64,000 nucleotides of DNA, from the NCBI RefSeq assembly GCF_021730305.1, contig NZ_CP032674.1:2217001-2281000 (forward strand), given 5' to 3'. A program made the translations under genes and the position numbers. Origin of the DNA: Xanthobacter sp. YC-JY1 (lineage in GTDB: Bacteria; Pseudomonadota; Alphaproteobacteria; Rhizobiales; Xanthobacteraceae). This document shows, piece by piece, positions 52,691-61,773 of the stretch; the first letter of the stretch is position 1; each line of letters begins with the position of its first letter. The notes below the pieces were generated by a model. That model did not search any database. It saw only the letters and a list, made by a program, of their open reading frames with translations, and was not told the DNA's origin.

Positions 52691-52704
52691 AATATTCTGA
52701 TATT
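52691..52704. promoter_or_regulatory. Candidate LysR-binding palindrome
   Basis: AATAT-TCTG-ATATT (52691-52704) is an interrupted palindrome in an AT-rich stretch of the 98-nt divergent region between the NMO-like gene and the LysR gene. LysR regulators often bind T-N11-A motifs inside such palindromes near their own start. Confidence 0.45.
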
Positions 52705-52726
52705 ATCGTTCACTTCTGATGATGGA

Positions 52727-53557
52727 ATGGCGATGATGGACCTGCGCGATTTCCGCTTCCTGGAAGCCGTGGCCGAGACCGGCAGCGTCACCCGCGCCGC
52801 CGGGCGGCTCGGCTGCGTGCAATCCAATGTCACCACCCGCCTGCGCAAGCTGGAGGACCGGCTCGGCCAGAAGCTGGTGGAGCGCATCGACGGGCGCATG
52901 GTCCCCACCGCCGCGGGCGCGCTTGCGCTCGATTATGGCGCGCGCATCGTCCGCCTGTCGGAAGAGGCGGAGAAGCGGCTGCGCTCGGCGGCCGAGGCCT
53001 TTCCGCCGCTGCGTCTCGGCACCATGGAGACCACCGCCGCCGTGCGCCTGCCGCCGCTGCTGAAGGCGGCGCGGGCGAAGCTGCCGGACCTGCGCCTGTC
53101 CATCACCACCGGCACCAGCGGCGAGCTGGTTGCGGCGCTGGGACGGGGCGACATCGACCTCGCCTTCGTGGCCGAGGAGGCGGTGGAGGCGCGCTTCGCC
53201 AGCGTGCCGCTGTTCGAGGAAGAGCTGGTGGAAGTGCTGCCCATGGGCGGCGCGGCGGAGGCTGCGGCCGTCGTTTTCCGGGCCGGCTGCTGCTACCGCG
53301 CGCGCTTCGCCGAAGCGTTCGGCGACCTGCCTTTGCTGGAGCTTGGGACGCTGGATGGCATCATGGGCTGCGTCGCTGCTGGGCTCGGCCGCACGCTGCT
53401 GCCGGCAGCGGCGGTGGAGCGCTGGCGCCGGGCGGGGGAGGTGGAGACCCGTCCCCTTCCTGCCGGGCGGGGCCTTGTGCGCACGCTGGCGCTCTTCCGC
53501 CCCGCGAGCCCGTCCCGTCGCTCCATCGATGCCCTCATCGGCCTTGCCGGCGCGTGA
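52727..53557 (+). CDS. LysR-family transcriptional regulator
   Basis: A 276-residue regulator (start 52727, with in-frame ATGs at 52733 and 52736). The LysR helix-turn-helix is at about 5-62 (FRFLEAVAETGSVTRAAGRL, QSNVTTRLRKLEDRLGQKLV). The effector domain follows (LRLGTMETTAAVRLPPLL, MGCVAAGLGRTLLPAAAV) and ends early compared with the usual ~300 residues. Divergent from the NMO-like/PDR genes, so it most likely controls them. Confidence 0.92.
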   Translation: MAMMDLRDFRFLEAVAETGSVTRAAGRLGCVQSNVTTRLRKLEDRLGQKLVERIDGRMVPTAAGALALDYGARIVRLSEEAEKRLRSAAEAFPPLRLGTMETTAAVRLPPLLKAARAKLPDLRLSITTGTSGELVAALGRGDIDLAFVAEEAVEARFASVPLFEEELVEVLPMGGAAEAAAVVFRAGCCYRARFAEAFGDLPLLELGTLDGIMGCVAAGLGRTLLPAAAVERWRRAGEVETRPLPAGRGLVRTLALFRPASPSRRSIDALIGLAGA

Positions 53558-53710
53558 GCAGGGGCGCCTTTTTCCATCGCCTCGCAAGATCGTGCGCAGG
53601 GCGGGTGTAACGGCGAAGGTCCGCCGCACGAACACGGCCGTAGAAACCACACGCGCGCTCCGGCGTTAAGGTGGGAGGCGGTTCAGGTCGAACCGGGTGA
53701 GCGAGGAAGA

Positions 53711-55018
53711 ATGAACAAGCCCTGGAACCCGCTCGCGATACCGCAGCCTTCCTCATCCGCCACCGGGGACACCGGGCGCGGCGCCGCGATTGCGCGTTTT
53801 CTGAAGGTGCGGGGACAGACCGAAGCGCTGGCGCGGGATCTCCATCCCGAGGATCAGACGGTGCAGTCCATGCCGGATTGCAGCCCCACCAAATGGCACC
53901 TCGCCCATGTCTCGTGGTTCTTCGAGACCTTCCTGCTGGTGCCGCATCTTGCCGGCTATAAGGTCGCCAGCACGGACTTCGCCTTCCTGTTCAATTCCTA
54001 TTACGAGGCCGCCGGCCCCCGCCACGCCCGCTTCGCGCGCGGGCTCATTACCCGCCCCACGGTGGATGAAGTGGCCGGCTATCGCCACCATGTCACCGAG
54101 GCCATGACCGATCTTCTGGCCGGCGCGGACGAGGAGGCCTTCGCCCGCCTTGCGCCGCTGGTGGAGATCGGCCTCAACCACGAGCAGCAGCATCAGGAGC
54201 TGATCCTGATGGACATCCTGAACCTGTTCGCCGCCAACCCCCTGCGCCCCGCCTATCGGCCCGACGGCCCGGCGGCCGGGGGGCAGGCGGCTGCGCTCGC
54301 CTTCCTCGACTATCCCGGCGGCATTTTCGAGATTGGCCATGCGGGGGAGGGGTTCTCCTATGACAATGAAGGCCCGCGCCACGAGGTGCTGCTGCGCCCC
54401 TTCCGCCTCGCCTCCCGGGCCGTGACCAACGGCGAATGGCTCGCCTTCATCGCGGACGGCGGCTATCGCCGGCCGGACCTGTGGCTGGCGGATGGTTGGG
54501 CGCGGGTGAAGGCGGGGGAATACGAGGCGCCGCTCTATTGGGAGTTGCACGACGGGGACTGGCAGGCCTTCACGCTCAATGGCTTGAACCGGCTCGATCC
54601 TGCCGCGCCGGTGGTGCATGTGAGCTATTACGAGGCCGACGCCTTCGCCCGCTGGGCCGGCAAGCGGCTGCCCACGGAAGCTGAATGGGAAGTGGCCGCG
54701 CGCGGCCTGCCGGTCGCCGGCAACTTCCTCGACAGCGGCGCGCTGCGCCCGCTTCCGGCGGCCACCGACGATCTGCCCGCGCAGATGTTCGGCGATGTCT
54801 GGGAATGGACCCAGAGCCCCTACGTGGCCTATCCGGGCTACCGCCCCGCGCCCGGCGCGCTCGGCGAATACAACGGCAAGTTCATGTCGTCGCAGATGGT
54901 GCTGCGCGGCTGCTGCTGCGCCACGCCCGAGGGCCATGCCCGGGCCACCTACCGCAATTTCTTCTATCCCCACCAGCGCTGGGCCTTCGCCGGCCTGCGC
55001 CTTGCCGAGGATGCCTGA
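53711..55018 (+). CDS. egtB: Ergothioneine biosynthesis sulfoxide synthase EgtB
   Basis: A 435-residue non-heme iron enzyme. The N-terminal DinB_2-like domain carries the likely iron ligands H63 (KWHLAHVSWFFETF) and H157 and H161 (EIGLNHEQQHQELILMD), matching the HxxxH spacing of characterised EgtB. The C-terminal half is an FGE-sulfatase domain (GPRHEVLLRPFRLASRAVTN, RLPTEAEWEVAARG, DVWEWTQSPY). EgtB joins hercynine and a thiol donor oxidatively in ergothioneine synthesis. Its TGA overlaps the ATG of egtD. No egtA, egtC or egtE is adjacent. Confidence 0.93.
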   Translation: MNKPWNPLAIPQPSSSATGDTGRGAAIARFLKVRGQTEALARDLHPEDQTVQSMPDCSPTKWHLAHVSWFFETFLLVPHLAGYKVASTDFAFLFNSYYEAAGPRHARFARGLITRPTVDEVAGYRHHVTEAMTDLLAGADEEAFARLAPLVEIGLNHEQQHQELILMDILNLFAANPLRPAYRPDGPAAGGQAAALAFLDYPGGIFEIGHAGEGFSYDNEGPRHEVLLRPFRLASRAVTNGEWLAFIADGGYRRPDLWLADGWARVKAGEYEAPLYWELHDGDWQAFTLNGLNRLDPAAPVVHVSYYEADAFARWAGKRLPTEAEWEVAARGLPVAGNFLDSGALRPLPAATDDLPAQMFGDVWEWTQSPYVAYPGYRPAPGALGEYNGKFMSSQMVLRGCCCATPEGHARATYRNFFYPHQRWAFAGLRLAEDA

Positions 55019-55989
55019 TGCGCGCTTCGACCCTTGTTCGCGCCGAACAGAGCCCGCAGACCCCCGAGCGCGCCGCCTTCCGCGCCGACGTGATCGAGGG
55101 GCTGTCCGCCAGCCCCAAGCAGCTTGCGCCCAAGTATTTCTATGACGAGGCCGGCTCTCGCCTGTTCGATCTCATCTGCCGCCTGCCCGAATATTATCCC
55201 ACCCGCACCGAGCGTGGCGTGCTGAAGGCCCATGCGGGTGACATCGCCGCTCTCGCCGGGCCGGGCGCCAGCCTCGTGGAATTCGGTTCCGGATCGAGCG
55301 TGAAGGTGCGCCTCCTGCTCGATGCGCTGGAGTGGCCGGCCGCCTATGTGCCGATCGACATTTCCGGCCCGCACATGCGCGCCGCCGTCGCCGCGCTGGC
55401 GCGGGATTATCCGACGGTCGCCATGACGCCGGTGGAGGGTGATTTCACCCGGCCGCTGGAGCTGCCTCACCTCGGCGAGGGCGGGCGGCGCATCGGCTTC
55501 TTCCCCGGCTCGACCATCGGCAATTTCACGCCGGCGGAGGCCGAGGCATTCCTGACCCATGCGCGGCAGTCGCTGGGCGCTGGCGCGGCGCTGGTGCTCG
55601 GCTTCGATTTGCCGAAGGAGCGCGCGGTGCTGGAAGCCGCCTATGACGACCATCAGGGCGTCACCGCCGCCTTCAACCTCAACCTGCTGACGCGGATCAA
55701 CCGCGAGCTGGGGGCAGACTTCGACCTCGCCGCCTTCCACCACCGGGCGCTCTTCAACGAGGCCGAAAGCCGCATCGAGATGCATCTGGAGAGCCGTGCG
55801 GCGCAGACCGTGCGGCTCGACGGCGCGCGCTTCACGTTTGCGCCCGGCGAGACCATCCACACGGAGAATTCCTACAAGTATGCCGTGGCGCGCCTGATGG
55901 GCATGGCGCAGGCCGCCGGCTGGCGGCAAGCCGCGCTCTGGACCGACCCGCGCGGGTGGTTTGCGGTTGCGGTGCTGGAAGCGGTGTGA
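55018..55989 (+). CDS. egtD: L-histidine N-alpha-methyltransferase EgtD
   Basis: A 323-residue SAM-dependent enzyme starting at ATG 55018, overlapping egtB by 1 nt. It trimethylates L-histidine to hercynine, the substrate of EgtB. Landmarks: KYFYDEAGSRLFDLICRLPE, the SAM site LVEFGSGSSVKVRLLLDAL, YVPIDISGPHM, FFPGSTIGNFTPAEAEAFL and a C-terminal ETIHTENSYKY. The earlier in-frame starts lie in the egtB shadow. The pair makes the betaine-type antioxidant ergothioneine in the cytoplasm. Confidence 0.93.
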   Translation: MRASTLVRAEQSPQTPERAAFRADVIEGLSASPKQLAPKYFYDEAGSRLFDLICRLPEYYPTRTERGVLKAHAGDIAALAGPGASLVEFGSGSSVKVRLLLDALEWPAAYVPIDISGPHMRAAVAALARDYPTVAMTPVEGDFTRPLELPHLGEGGRRIGFFPGSTIGNFTPAEAEAFLTHARQSLGAGAALVLGFDLPKERAVLEAAYDDHQGVTAAFNLNLLTRINRELGADFDLAAFHHRALFNEAESRIEMHLESRAAQTVRLDGARFTFAPGETIHTENSYKYAVARLMGMAQAAGWRQAALWTDPRGWFAVAVLEAV

Positions 55990-56030
55990 GCCGGGAAACA
56001 AACCGGCTTCCGCCTCGTTAGTCCTCCACC

Positions 56031-56273
56031 ATGGCACGCTTCTGGGAAACCGAACTCCTCCGCCCCATCTGGCTACACGACGGCTCATGGCTGGCGACGG
56101 TGGGCGATTGCGGGCGCGTGCTGCTCCAGCGGTTCAGCGAGGGGGAGAAGGGGCCCGAGCTGGACTCGGCCCTCAAGGCGCTCATCGGTGCCGCAGAGGC
56201 AGGACGTCCGGAAGATGTGGCCTTCGCCGAGCGGCAGGTGCGCCTCTTCTTCCAGGTCCGCGCCTTGCTGTGA
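56031..56273 (+). CDS. Hypothetical protein, 80 aa
   Basis: ATG 56031 begins a soluble protein, MARFWETELLRPIWLHDGSW, with a middle acidic helix (LDSALKALIGAAEAGRPEDV) and the end ERQVRLFFQVRALL. No ribosome-binding site is obvious. Small proteins that start with a similar W-rich strand are common as uncharacterised DUF982-like proteins in Rhizobiales; I suggest this only tentatively. Confidence 0.55.
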   Translation: MARFWETELLRPIWLHDGSWLATVGDCGRVLLQRFSEGEKGPELDSALKALIGAAEAGRPEDVAFAERQVRLFFQVRALL

Positions 56274-56319
56274 GGCAGGGCGCAAATGCGGCCATCATGT
56301 GACCGCGATCATCCGCTAT

Positions 56320-56547
56320 ATGTTCTCGATGATCTGCGCCGAATGCGACCGTTGCCACCGCCGCTCCATCCTCTCGCCACGCGGCGAGGAGGAGGGCAAA
56401 CTCGAAAACTCCAGCGAAACCGCTGCGCTCGCCTTGCGCTGCGACCTGTGCGGCAGTCGCCGGGTGCGGCTCGTGCGCGTGGCGTCGCCATTCGAGGCCG
56501 TGGCCTTCATCAACGGCCGGCTGGCGACGGATCGCTCCGGCGGGTAA
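56320..56547 (+). CDS. Small zinc-ribbon-like protein, ~75 aa
   Basis: The frame from ATG 56320 (MFSMICAECDRCHRRSIL) has two Cys-x2-Cys pairs (CAECDRC and CDLCGSRRVRL) spaced ~35 residues apart, suggesting a zinc ribbon. A basic C-terminal part (VRVASPFEAVAFINGRL) follows. ATG 56329 and GTG 56299 are alternative starts. No neighbour context is informative. Function unknown. Confidence 0.5.
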   Translation: MFSMICAECDRCHRRSILSPRGEEEGKLENSSETAALALRCDLCGSRRVRLVRVASPFEAVAFINGRLATDRSGG

Positions 56548-56557
56548 TTCAAGCGAT

Positions 56558-56845
56558 TTAGGAGAGCATCAGGCCCGGCTCGGAGCGGCCATTGTGATAC
56601 GAACGCTCGGAAGCGCCGAAGCCGTGGAGTGAGCCGCTGGAGTAGAGGGCGCCGTTCTGGATGTTGCGCCCCTCGGCATCGAGGGCATAAACGCCAACCC
56701 AGGTGCAGTGATCGCCGTCGTCGTCCGCCATTGCGAAGGCAAGATCGCGATCGAAGCAGACGGTTTCACTCTGGAGGAGAAGTTTCCCCTCTTCGCTTAC
56801 CATCGCCATGACAAGATAGGCGTTGGGGGTGCGGCTAGATGTCAT
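56558..56845 (-). CDS. Hypothetical protein, 95 aa
   Basis: ATG 56845 follows GGAAAGG; an upstream ATG at 56905 is less likely. The soluble product (MTSSRTPNAYLVMAMVSEEG, KLLLQSETVCFDRDLAFAMA, DDDGDHCTWVGVYALDAEGR) has acidic patches and a Gly/Ser-rich C-terminus (YSSGSLHGFGASERS). It has no signal peptide. I do not recognise a family. It is convergent with the zinc-ribbon-like gene. Confidence 0.6.
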   Translation of the reverse strand: MTSSRTPNAYLVMAMVSEEGKLLLQSETVCFDRDLAFAMADDDGDHCTWVGVYALDAEGRNIQNGALYSSGSLHGFGASERSYHNGRSEPGLMLS

Positions 56846-56990
56846 TCGCGTACCTTTCCGCCCCCGGATCGGTCTTTTTGCAATACAGAATTGGTAATTC
56901 CACACCGCGACACTAGGAACCTTACGCCTTAGACGAACGTCGCGCTACTGTTACGTTCTGGATTCGAGGGGGGTGAGGCTTTTCGAGCAC

Positions 56991-58769
56991 ATGGGATCGG
57001 TTGTCGTCTCCAATATCGTCCTTCTTGTGGTTGCGGCTCTGGTTGTGGTTGGCACGTTGTCCAGCCTGCTCGCCGCCCGCTTCGGTGCGCCGATCCTCCT
57101 CGTCTTCCTCGTCGTCGGCGTCGCCGCCGGTGAGGGGGGGCCGGGCGGAATCCATTTCGACGACTATTGGGCCACCTACATGGTGGGCTCCGCCGCGCTG
57201 GCGGTGATCCTGTTCGATGGCGGCCTCCGGATGCGGGTCGCGTCCATGCGCGGCGCGATCCTGCCCGCCGTGGGCCTTTCGACGGTGGGCGTCGCCTTCA
57301 CCGCCGCTCTGGTGGCGCTGGTGGCCGCGCCGCTTCTCGGCCTCGGCTGGATGGAAGCCCTGCTGGTGGGCGCCATCGTCGCTTCCACCGATGCCGCGGC
57401 GGTGCTGTTCCTCGTGCGGGCGCAGGGGCTACATCTCGGCCGGCGGGTGGGCTCGGTGATCGAGATCGAGTCGGCCACCAACGATCCTGCCGCGGTGTTT
57501 CTCACCGTTCTACTGGTGGAGCTCCTCACCAGCCACCTGGCCGATCCCGGTCTCATGGTGGTGTTCGGCGCGCTGCGGGAGATGGTGGTGGGCGCGGTGC
57601 TGGGCGTCGCCGGCGGCTATGCGCTCGTGGCGCTGCTCAATCGCGTGGACCTGCCGGGCGGCCTCCATCCGGTGATGGTGGTGGGCGTGGCGGTGCTGCT
57701 GTTCGCGCTCACCTCGCTGCTGCACGGCTCCGGCTTCCTCGCCGTCTATCTCGCCGGTCTGGTGGTCGGAAACCGCCCGGTGCGGGCCATCGCCTCCATC
57801 ACCTCGTTTCTCGATACCATCACCTGGCTCTGCCAGATCGTGATGTTCGTGATGCTAGGCATGCTCGTCTCGCCCGAGAAGATCCTGCAATACGCCCTGC
57901 CGGCGCTGGGGGTGGCGGCCTTCCTCATTCTTGTCGGGCGGCCGGCGGCGGTGTTCGCCTGTCTCGCACCGTTCCATTTCTCGCTGAAGGAGAAGCTGTT
58001 CGTCTCCTGGGCGGGCCTGCGCGGGGCGGTTTCGATCTTCCTTGCGACCATCCCCATGCTGGCGCACCTGCCCATGGCCGAGGTGTATTTCAACGTCGCC
58101 TTCGCGGTGGTGCTGGTCTCGCTCATCTTGCACGGTTGGACCATGGCCTATGCGGCGCGGCGGCTCGACGTGGCGCTGTCCGATCCCGATCCCGGCGTGC
58201 GGCGTTTCGAGATCGACCTGCCGGGGCAGACCGACATGGAGCTGGTGGCCTATCCCGTCATGGCCGCGACGCCCGCGGTGGGGCAGGCGCAGCTTCCCCC
58301 ATGGGCGCGGCTCGTGATGGTGGTGCGGGCCAACGAGACGCTGACCCCGGAGGCGGCCGGTCCCCTGAAGGCGGGGGACTATGGCTATCTGCTGGCGCCG
58401 CCCAAGCGCGTCCACCAGCTCGACCGCATGTTCCGCCCGGAGGAGACGACGCCGCTGGACGACAGCGCGGCCTTCCCCTTCGTCGGCGAGGTGCGGCTCG
58501 GCGATCTCGCCAGCTTCTACGGCCTCGCCGTGCCGGACAGCGAACTCGGCCTCACCATCGCCGACGCCTTCGCTGACCGGTCCGACGACCAGCCTGCGCC
58601 GGGCATGCGTATCGCCTATGGGCATGCGGTCATCGAGGTGCGCGGCGTGACGGACGGGCGGGTGACCTATGCCGTGCTGCGACTGGAGGCGGGGCGGCTC
58701 AAGCGCTCCATCGCCCGGGTCCGCCGCCTGCTCGGTTTTCCCCCGGAGCAGGATGAGGACGACGAATAA
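56991..58769 (+). CDS. Potassium/proton antiporter (CPA2/NhaP2-CvrA type)
   Basis: A 592-residue antiporter. Start ATG 56991 gives MGSVVVSNIVLLVVAALVVV, the family-typical first helix; a GTG at 56973 is the alternative. About 12-13 membrane helices (to ~residue 400) with LLAARFGAPILLVFLVVGVA, VILFDGGLRMR and SATNDPAAVFLTVLLVELL. The C-terminal cytoplasmic region carries a TrkA_C-like segment (~410-490) and a CorC/HlyC-like domain (~495-585). Expected role: K+ or Na+ efflux in exchange for H+ for osmotic and pH balance. Confidence 0.9.
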   Translation: MGSVVVSNIVLLVVAALVVVGTLSSLLAARFGAPILLVFLVVGVAAGEGGPGGIHFDDYWATYMVGSAALAVILFDGGLRMRVASMRGAILPAVGLSTVGVAFTAALVALVAAPLLGLGWMEALLVGAIVASTDAAAVLFLVRAQGLHLGRRVGSVIEIESATNDPAAVFLTVLLVELLTSHLADPGLMVVFGALREMVVGAVLGVAGGYALVALLNRVDLPGGLHPVMVVGVAVLLFALTSLLHGSGFLAVYLAGLVVGNRPVRAIASITSFLDTITWLCQIVMFVMLGMLVSPEKILQYALPALGVAAFLILVGRPAAVFACLAPFHFSLKEKLFVSWAGLRGAVSIFLATIPMLAHLPMAEVYFNVAFAVVLVSLILHGWTMAYAARRLDVALSDPDPGVRRFEIDLPGQTDMELVAYPVMAATPAVGQAQLPPWARLVMVVRANETLTPEAAGPLKAGDYGYLLAPPKRVHQLDRMFRPEETTPLDDSAAFPFVGEVRLGDLASFYGLAVPDSELGLTIADAFADRSDDQPAPGMRIAYGHAVIEVRGVTDGRVTYAVLRLEAGRLKRSIARVRRLLGFPPEQDEDDE

Positions 58770-58860
58770 AGGGCGAAGTCGCGCCACCGTCATGTTCATG
58801 CCGCGAGCGTGGGCGAGACAGGGCCGCCGTTGAAGTCGTCCGTACACGGAGATCCACTGG

Positions 58861-59184
58861 ATGCGACTGTTCATGCGCCGCCGCGGCGAGGCGGGCCCCG
58901 CCCTCGATGCCTCGCGTGCCCTCGCGGACCTGGTGCGCACCACCCTGTCGCTGGAGGAGGAGGCCACCGTCTCCGTCTCCGAGATTTCCTGCGGTGATCC
59001 GGCCTGCGGCGGGGCCGAGACGGTGGTGCTGGTGATGCGCCCCGGCCGCCGCACCGAGGCCGCCAAGGTGCTGATGCCCATGGCGCAGGTGACGCCGGAG
59101 GCGCTGCTGGCGGCGCTCCGGCCGCTGATGCCGGGGGAGGCGGGCGTCTCCACCGGGCTTTCCGAAGGCGCCGGAAGGGTCTAA
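58861..59184 (+). CDS. Hypothetical protein, 107 aa, with a CxxxxC motif
   Basis: ATG 58861 follows ACACGGAGATCCACTGG with a GGAGA box. The product is soluble and alpha/beta in appearance (DASRALADLVRTTLSLEEEA, VSVSEISCGDPACGGAETVV, PLMPGEAGVSTGLSEGAGRV). The CGDPACGG segment recalls small redox- or metal-related proteins, but I recognise no family. It lies between the antiporter and the aminotransferase, 48 nt before the latter, and may share its promoter. Confidence 0.65.
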   Translation: MRLFMRRRGEAGPALDASRALADLVRTTLSLEEEATVSVSEISCGDPACGGAETVVLVMRPGRRTEAAKVLMPMAQVTPEALLAALRPLMPGEAGVSTGLSEGAGRV

Positions 59185-59232
59185 AGGGCGCTGGCCCGCC
59201 GGGCCCCGACCCCTTGCCATCGCGAATTTCCC

Positions 59233-60432
59233 ATGTCCCATCCGCAATTTACGCCCCGTCCGCTCAATCCCATCTATGCCGGGCTGCCCACCACCATCTT
59301 CGAGGTGATGTCCGGGCTCGCCCGCACCCATGAGGCGGTGAACCTCGGCCAGGGGTTCCCGGACGATCCCGGCCCCGAGGACGTGCGCCGCAAGGCGGCC
59401 GAGGCGGTGGTGGACGGCTGGAACCAGTATCCGCCCATGATGGGCCTGCCCGAGCTGCGCCACGCCGCCGCCGCGCACTATCGCCACTGGCAGGGGCTGG
59501 AGCTCGATCCCGAGGCGGAGATCATGGTCACGTCGGGGGCCACCGAGGCGTTGGCCGGCGCGCTCTTCTCGCTCATCGAGCCAGGCGACGAGGTGGTGCT
59601 GTTCCAGCCGCTCTATGACGCCTATCTGCCGCTGGTGCAGAGGGCTGGGGGCATTCCCCGCCTCGTGCGGCTGGAGCCGCCCTCCTGGGCCATGACACCG
59701 GAGAAGCTGGATCAGGTGTTCTCCGAGCGCACCAAGCTCGTCCTGTTCAATAATCCCCAGAACCCCACCGGCGTCGTCTACGACCGCGCGCAGATGCAAC
59801 TGCTCGCCGACTATTGCGTGCGCTTTAACGCCTATGCGGTGTGCGACGAGGTGTGGGAGCACGTGGTATTCGACGGCGTCACGTTCGAGCCGCTGATGGC
59901 GCTGCCAGGGATGCGCGAGCGCACAGTGAAGATATCTTCCGCCGGCAAGATCTTCGGCATGACCGGCTGGAAGGTGGGCCTCGTCTTCGCAGCGCCCCAT
60001 CTCATGAAGGTGCTGTCCAAGGCCCACCAGTTCCTCACCTTCACCACGCCGCCGAACCTGCAGGCGGCGGTGGCCTACGGGCTCGGCAAGCCGGACGATT
60101 ATTTCACCACCATGCGCGCCGGCCTCCAGCGCTCCCGCGACCGCCTCGTGGCGGGGCTGAAGGAGCTGGGCTTCGAGGTGCTGCCTTCGCGCGGCACCTA
60201 TTTCCTCTCCATCGACCTCGCCGCCCAGGGAAACGCCCGCGAGCCCAACGCCTTCGACGACGAGGCCTTCTGCCTCGATCTCGTGAAGACCCGGAAGGTC
60301 GCGGCGATCCCGGTTTCCGCTTTCTACGCGGAGGATGCGGTGAAGAGCGTGGTGCGCTTCTGCTTCGCCAAGCACGACGCCACCATCGACCGGGCGCTGG
60401 CGCATCTGGCTGATCTCGCGCGCAAATCCTGA
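59233..60432 (+). CDS. Class I/II aminotransferase (PLP-dependent)
   Basis: A 399-residue fold-type I aminotransferase: N-terminal NLGQGFPDDPGPEDVRR, the PLP-binding VTSGATEALAGALF, NPQNPTGVVYD, YAVCDEVWEHV and the internal-aldimine K239 in KISSAGKIFGMTGWKVG. This set matches the methionine/kynurenine-glutamine aminotransferase (YbdL/KAT) branch. It transfers an amino group from an aromatic or sulfur amino acid to a 2-oxo acid. Specificity is not assigned. Confidence 0.9.
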   Translation: MSHPQFTPRPLNPIYAGLPTTIFEVMSGLARTHEAVNLGQGFPDDPGPEDVRRKAAEAVVDGWNQYPPMMGLPELRHAAAAHYRHWQGLELDPEAEIMVTSGATEALAGALFSLIEPGDEVVLFQPLYDAYLPLVQRAGGIPRLVRLEPPSWAMTPEKLDQVFSERTKLVLFNNPQNPTGVVYDRAQMQLLADYCVRFNAYAVCDEVWEHVVFDGVTFEPLMALPGMRERTVKISSAGKIFGMTGWKVGLVFAAPHLMKVLSKAHQFLTFTTPPNLQAAVAYGLGKPDDYFTTMRAGLQRSRDRLVAGLKELGFEVLPSRGTYFLSIDLAAQGNAREPNAFDDEAFCLDLVKTRKVAAIPVSAFYAEDAVKSVVRFCFAKHDATIDRALAHLADLARKS

Positions 60433-60482
60433 CCAAAGGTCAAGTTGAGCGCGGGCTTGGCTGTTCACGAATGCGTCATTAC

Positions 60483-60510
60483 TGTCACTTCCATCGCGTA
60501 AGGCGTGACA
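60483..60510. promoter_or_regulatory. Inverted repeat in the RND operon promoter region
   Basis: TGTCAC (60483-60488) and GTGACA (60505-60510) are perfect inverted arms separated by 16 nt, followed by an AT-rich stretch (AAAGCTTAATT). Located 84 nt before the adaptor start, it could be an operator for a distal repressor; no regulator gene is adjacent. Confidence 0.35.
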
Positions 60511-60593
60511 AAAGCTTAATTGGACCAGAGCGCTGAATTGTTGTTGCATCGCGGCGCGAACGGGTCTGACGCTGCGGAGTTTCGAGGACATTC

Positions 60594-61769
60594 ATGCCAG
60601 CCGAGAATGCACCGGGTAGCGCGAAGAGCGGCGGATCGGCCGGCCGCAAGATGGTCCTCGCAGTCCTGTTTCTGGCCCTCCTCGGCGGCGGGGCATGGGT
60701 CTGGGACAAGAAGCCGTGGCTCGCCGCCAGCGGGCAGAAGGCTCCGCCGCCGCCGCGCGTGGTCGCGGTGCTCGCCGGCAAGGCCGAGCGCACCTCCCTG
60801 CCGGTGCGCGTCGAGGCTTTGGGCACGGTGGAATCCATGGTCACGGTGCCGGTGCGCTCGCGCGTCGCCGCCGCCGTGGAGAAGGTGGGCTTCGCCGACG
60901 GCGCGACCGTCAAAGAGGGCGACCTCCTCTATCAGCTCGACCCACGGGTGATCGACGCGCAGATCCTGCAGGCCGAGGCGACCCTCAACCGGGACAAGGT
61001 CCAGCTCGAAAAGAACCTGCGCGACGTGGAGCGCTATGCCGGCCTCGCCACCCGCAACGCGGTCTCGCAGGTGCAGGTGGACGATGCCCGCACCACGGCT
61101 GACGTGCAGAAGGCGGTGGTCGCGCAGGACGAGGCCAACCTTAAGGCGCTGAGGGTGCAGCGCGGCTATTACGAGATCCGCTCTCCGGCCACCGGCCGCA
61201 TCGGCGTGTCCTCGGTGCGTCCCGGCACGGTGATCCGCGTGGACGACACCCTCGCCACGGTGCGCCAGCTCGCGCCCATCTATGTCGCCTTCGGCCTGCC
61301 CGAGCGCTACATCGCCGGCCTCAGGGCGGCGAAGGATGCCAAGGTGTCCTTCACAATCCAGGGCACCGGCGAGACCATCTCCGGCGGGACCGTGGCGGTG
61401 ATCGACAACACCATCGAGCCGCAGACCGGAACCCTCACCGCCCGCGCTATCTTCCCCAATGCCGACGAACGGCTGTGGCCGGGCGCCCTCGGCGCGGTGA
61501 CGGTGACGCTGCGCATCGAGGACAACGTGGTCGCGGTGCCGAGCGAGGCGGTGCAGAACGGGCAGGACGGCCCGTTCGTCTTCATCGTCGACGACGGCAT
61601 CGCCCATGTGCGGCCGGTCACCGTCACCCGCACGGTGGACGGGCGCAGCGTGATCGCCAAGGGGCTCGACGGCGGCGAGACGGTGGTGACGGATGGCCAG
61701 CTCTCCCTGCGCGAGGGCAGCCGCGTGAGCGTGCGCACCCGCACCGCCGTGCCGGCCACCGGGAGCTGA
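60594..61769 (+). CDS. RND efflux adaptor (MdtA/AcrA-like membrane fusion protein)
   Basis: A 391-residue adaptor with a single N-terminal membrane anchor (~18-38, MVLAVLFLALLGGGAWVW). The lipoyl halves are EALGTVESMVTVPVRSRVAA and YYEIRSPATGRIGVSSVRPG; a helical hairpin with heptads (EATLNRDKVQLEKNLRDVER) lies between. The beta-barrel and membrane-proximal parts follow. It links the RND pump to an outer-membrane channel that is not in this window. The pump gene begins 4 nt downstream. Confidence 0.93.
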   Translation: MPAENAPGSAKSGGSAGRKMVLAVLFLALLGGGAWVWDKKPWLAASGQKAPPPPRVVAVLAGKAERTSLPVRVEALGTVESMVTVPVRSRVAAAVEKVGFADGATVKEGDLLYQLDPRVIDAQILQAEATLNRDKVQLEKNLRDVERYAGLATRNAVSQVQVDDARTTADVQKAVVAQDEANLKALRVQRGYYEIRSPATGRIGVSSVRPGTVIRVDDTLATVRQLAPIYVAFGLPERYIAGLRAAKDAKVSFTIQGTGETISGGTVAVIDNTIEPQTGTLTARAIFPNADERLWPGALGAVTVTLRIEDNVVAVPSEAVQNGQDGPFVFIVDDGIAHVRPVTVTRTVDGRSVIAKGLDGGETVVTDGQLSLREGSRVSVRTRTAVPATGS

Positions 61770-61773
61770 GCCC

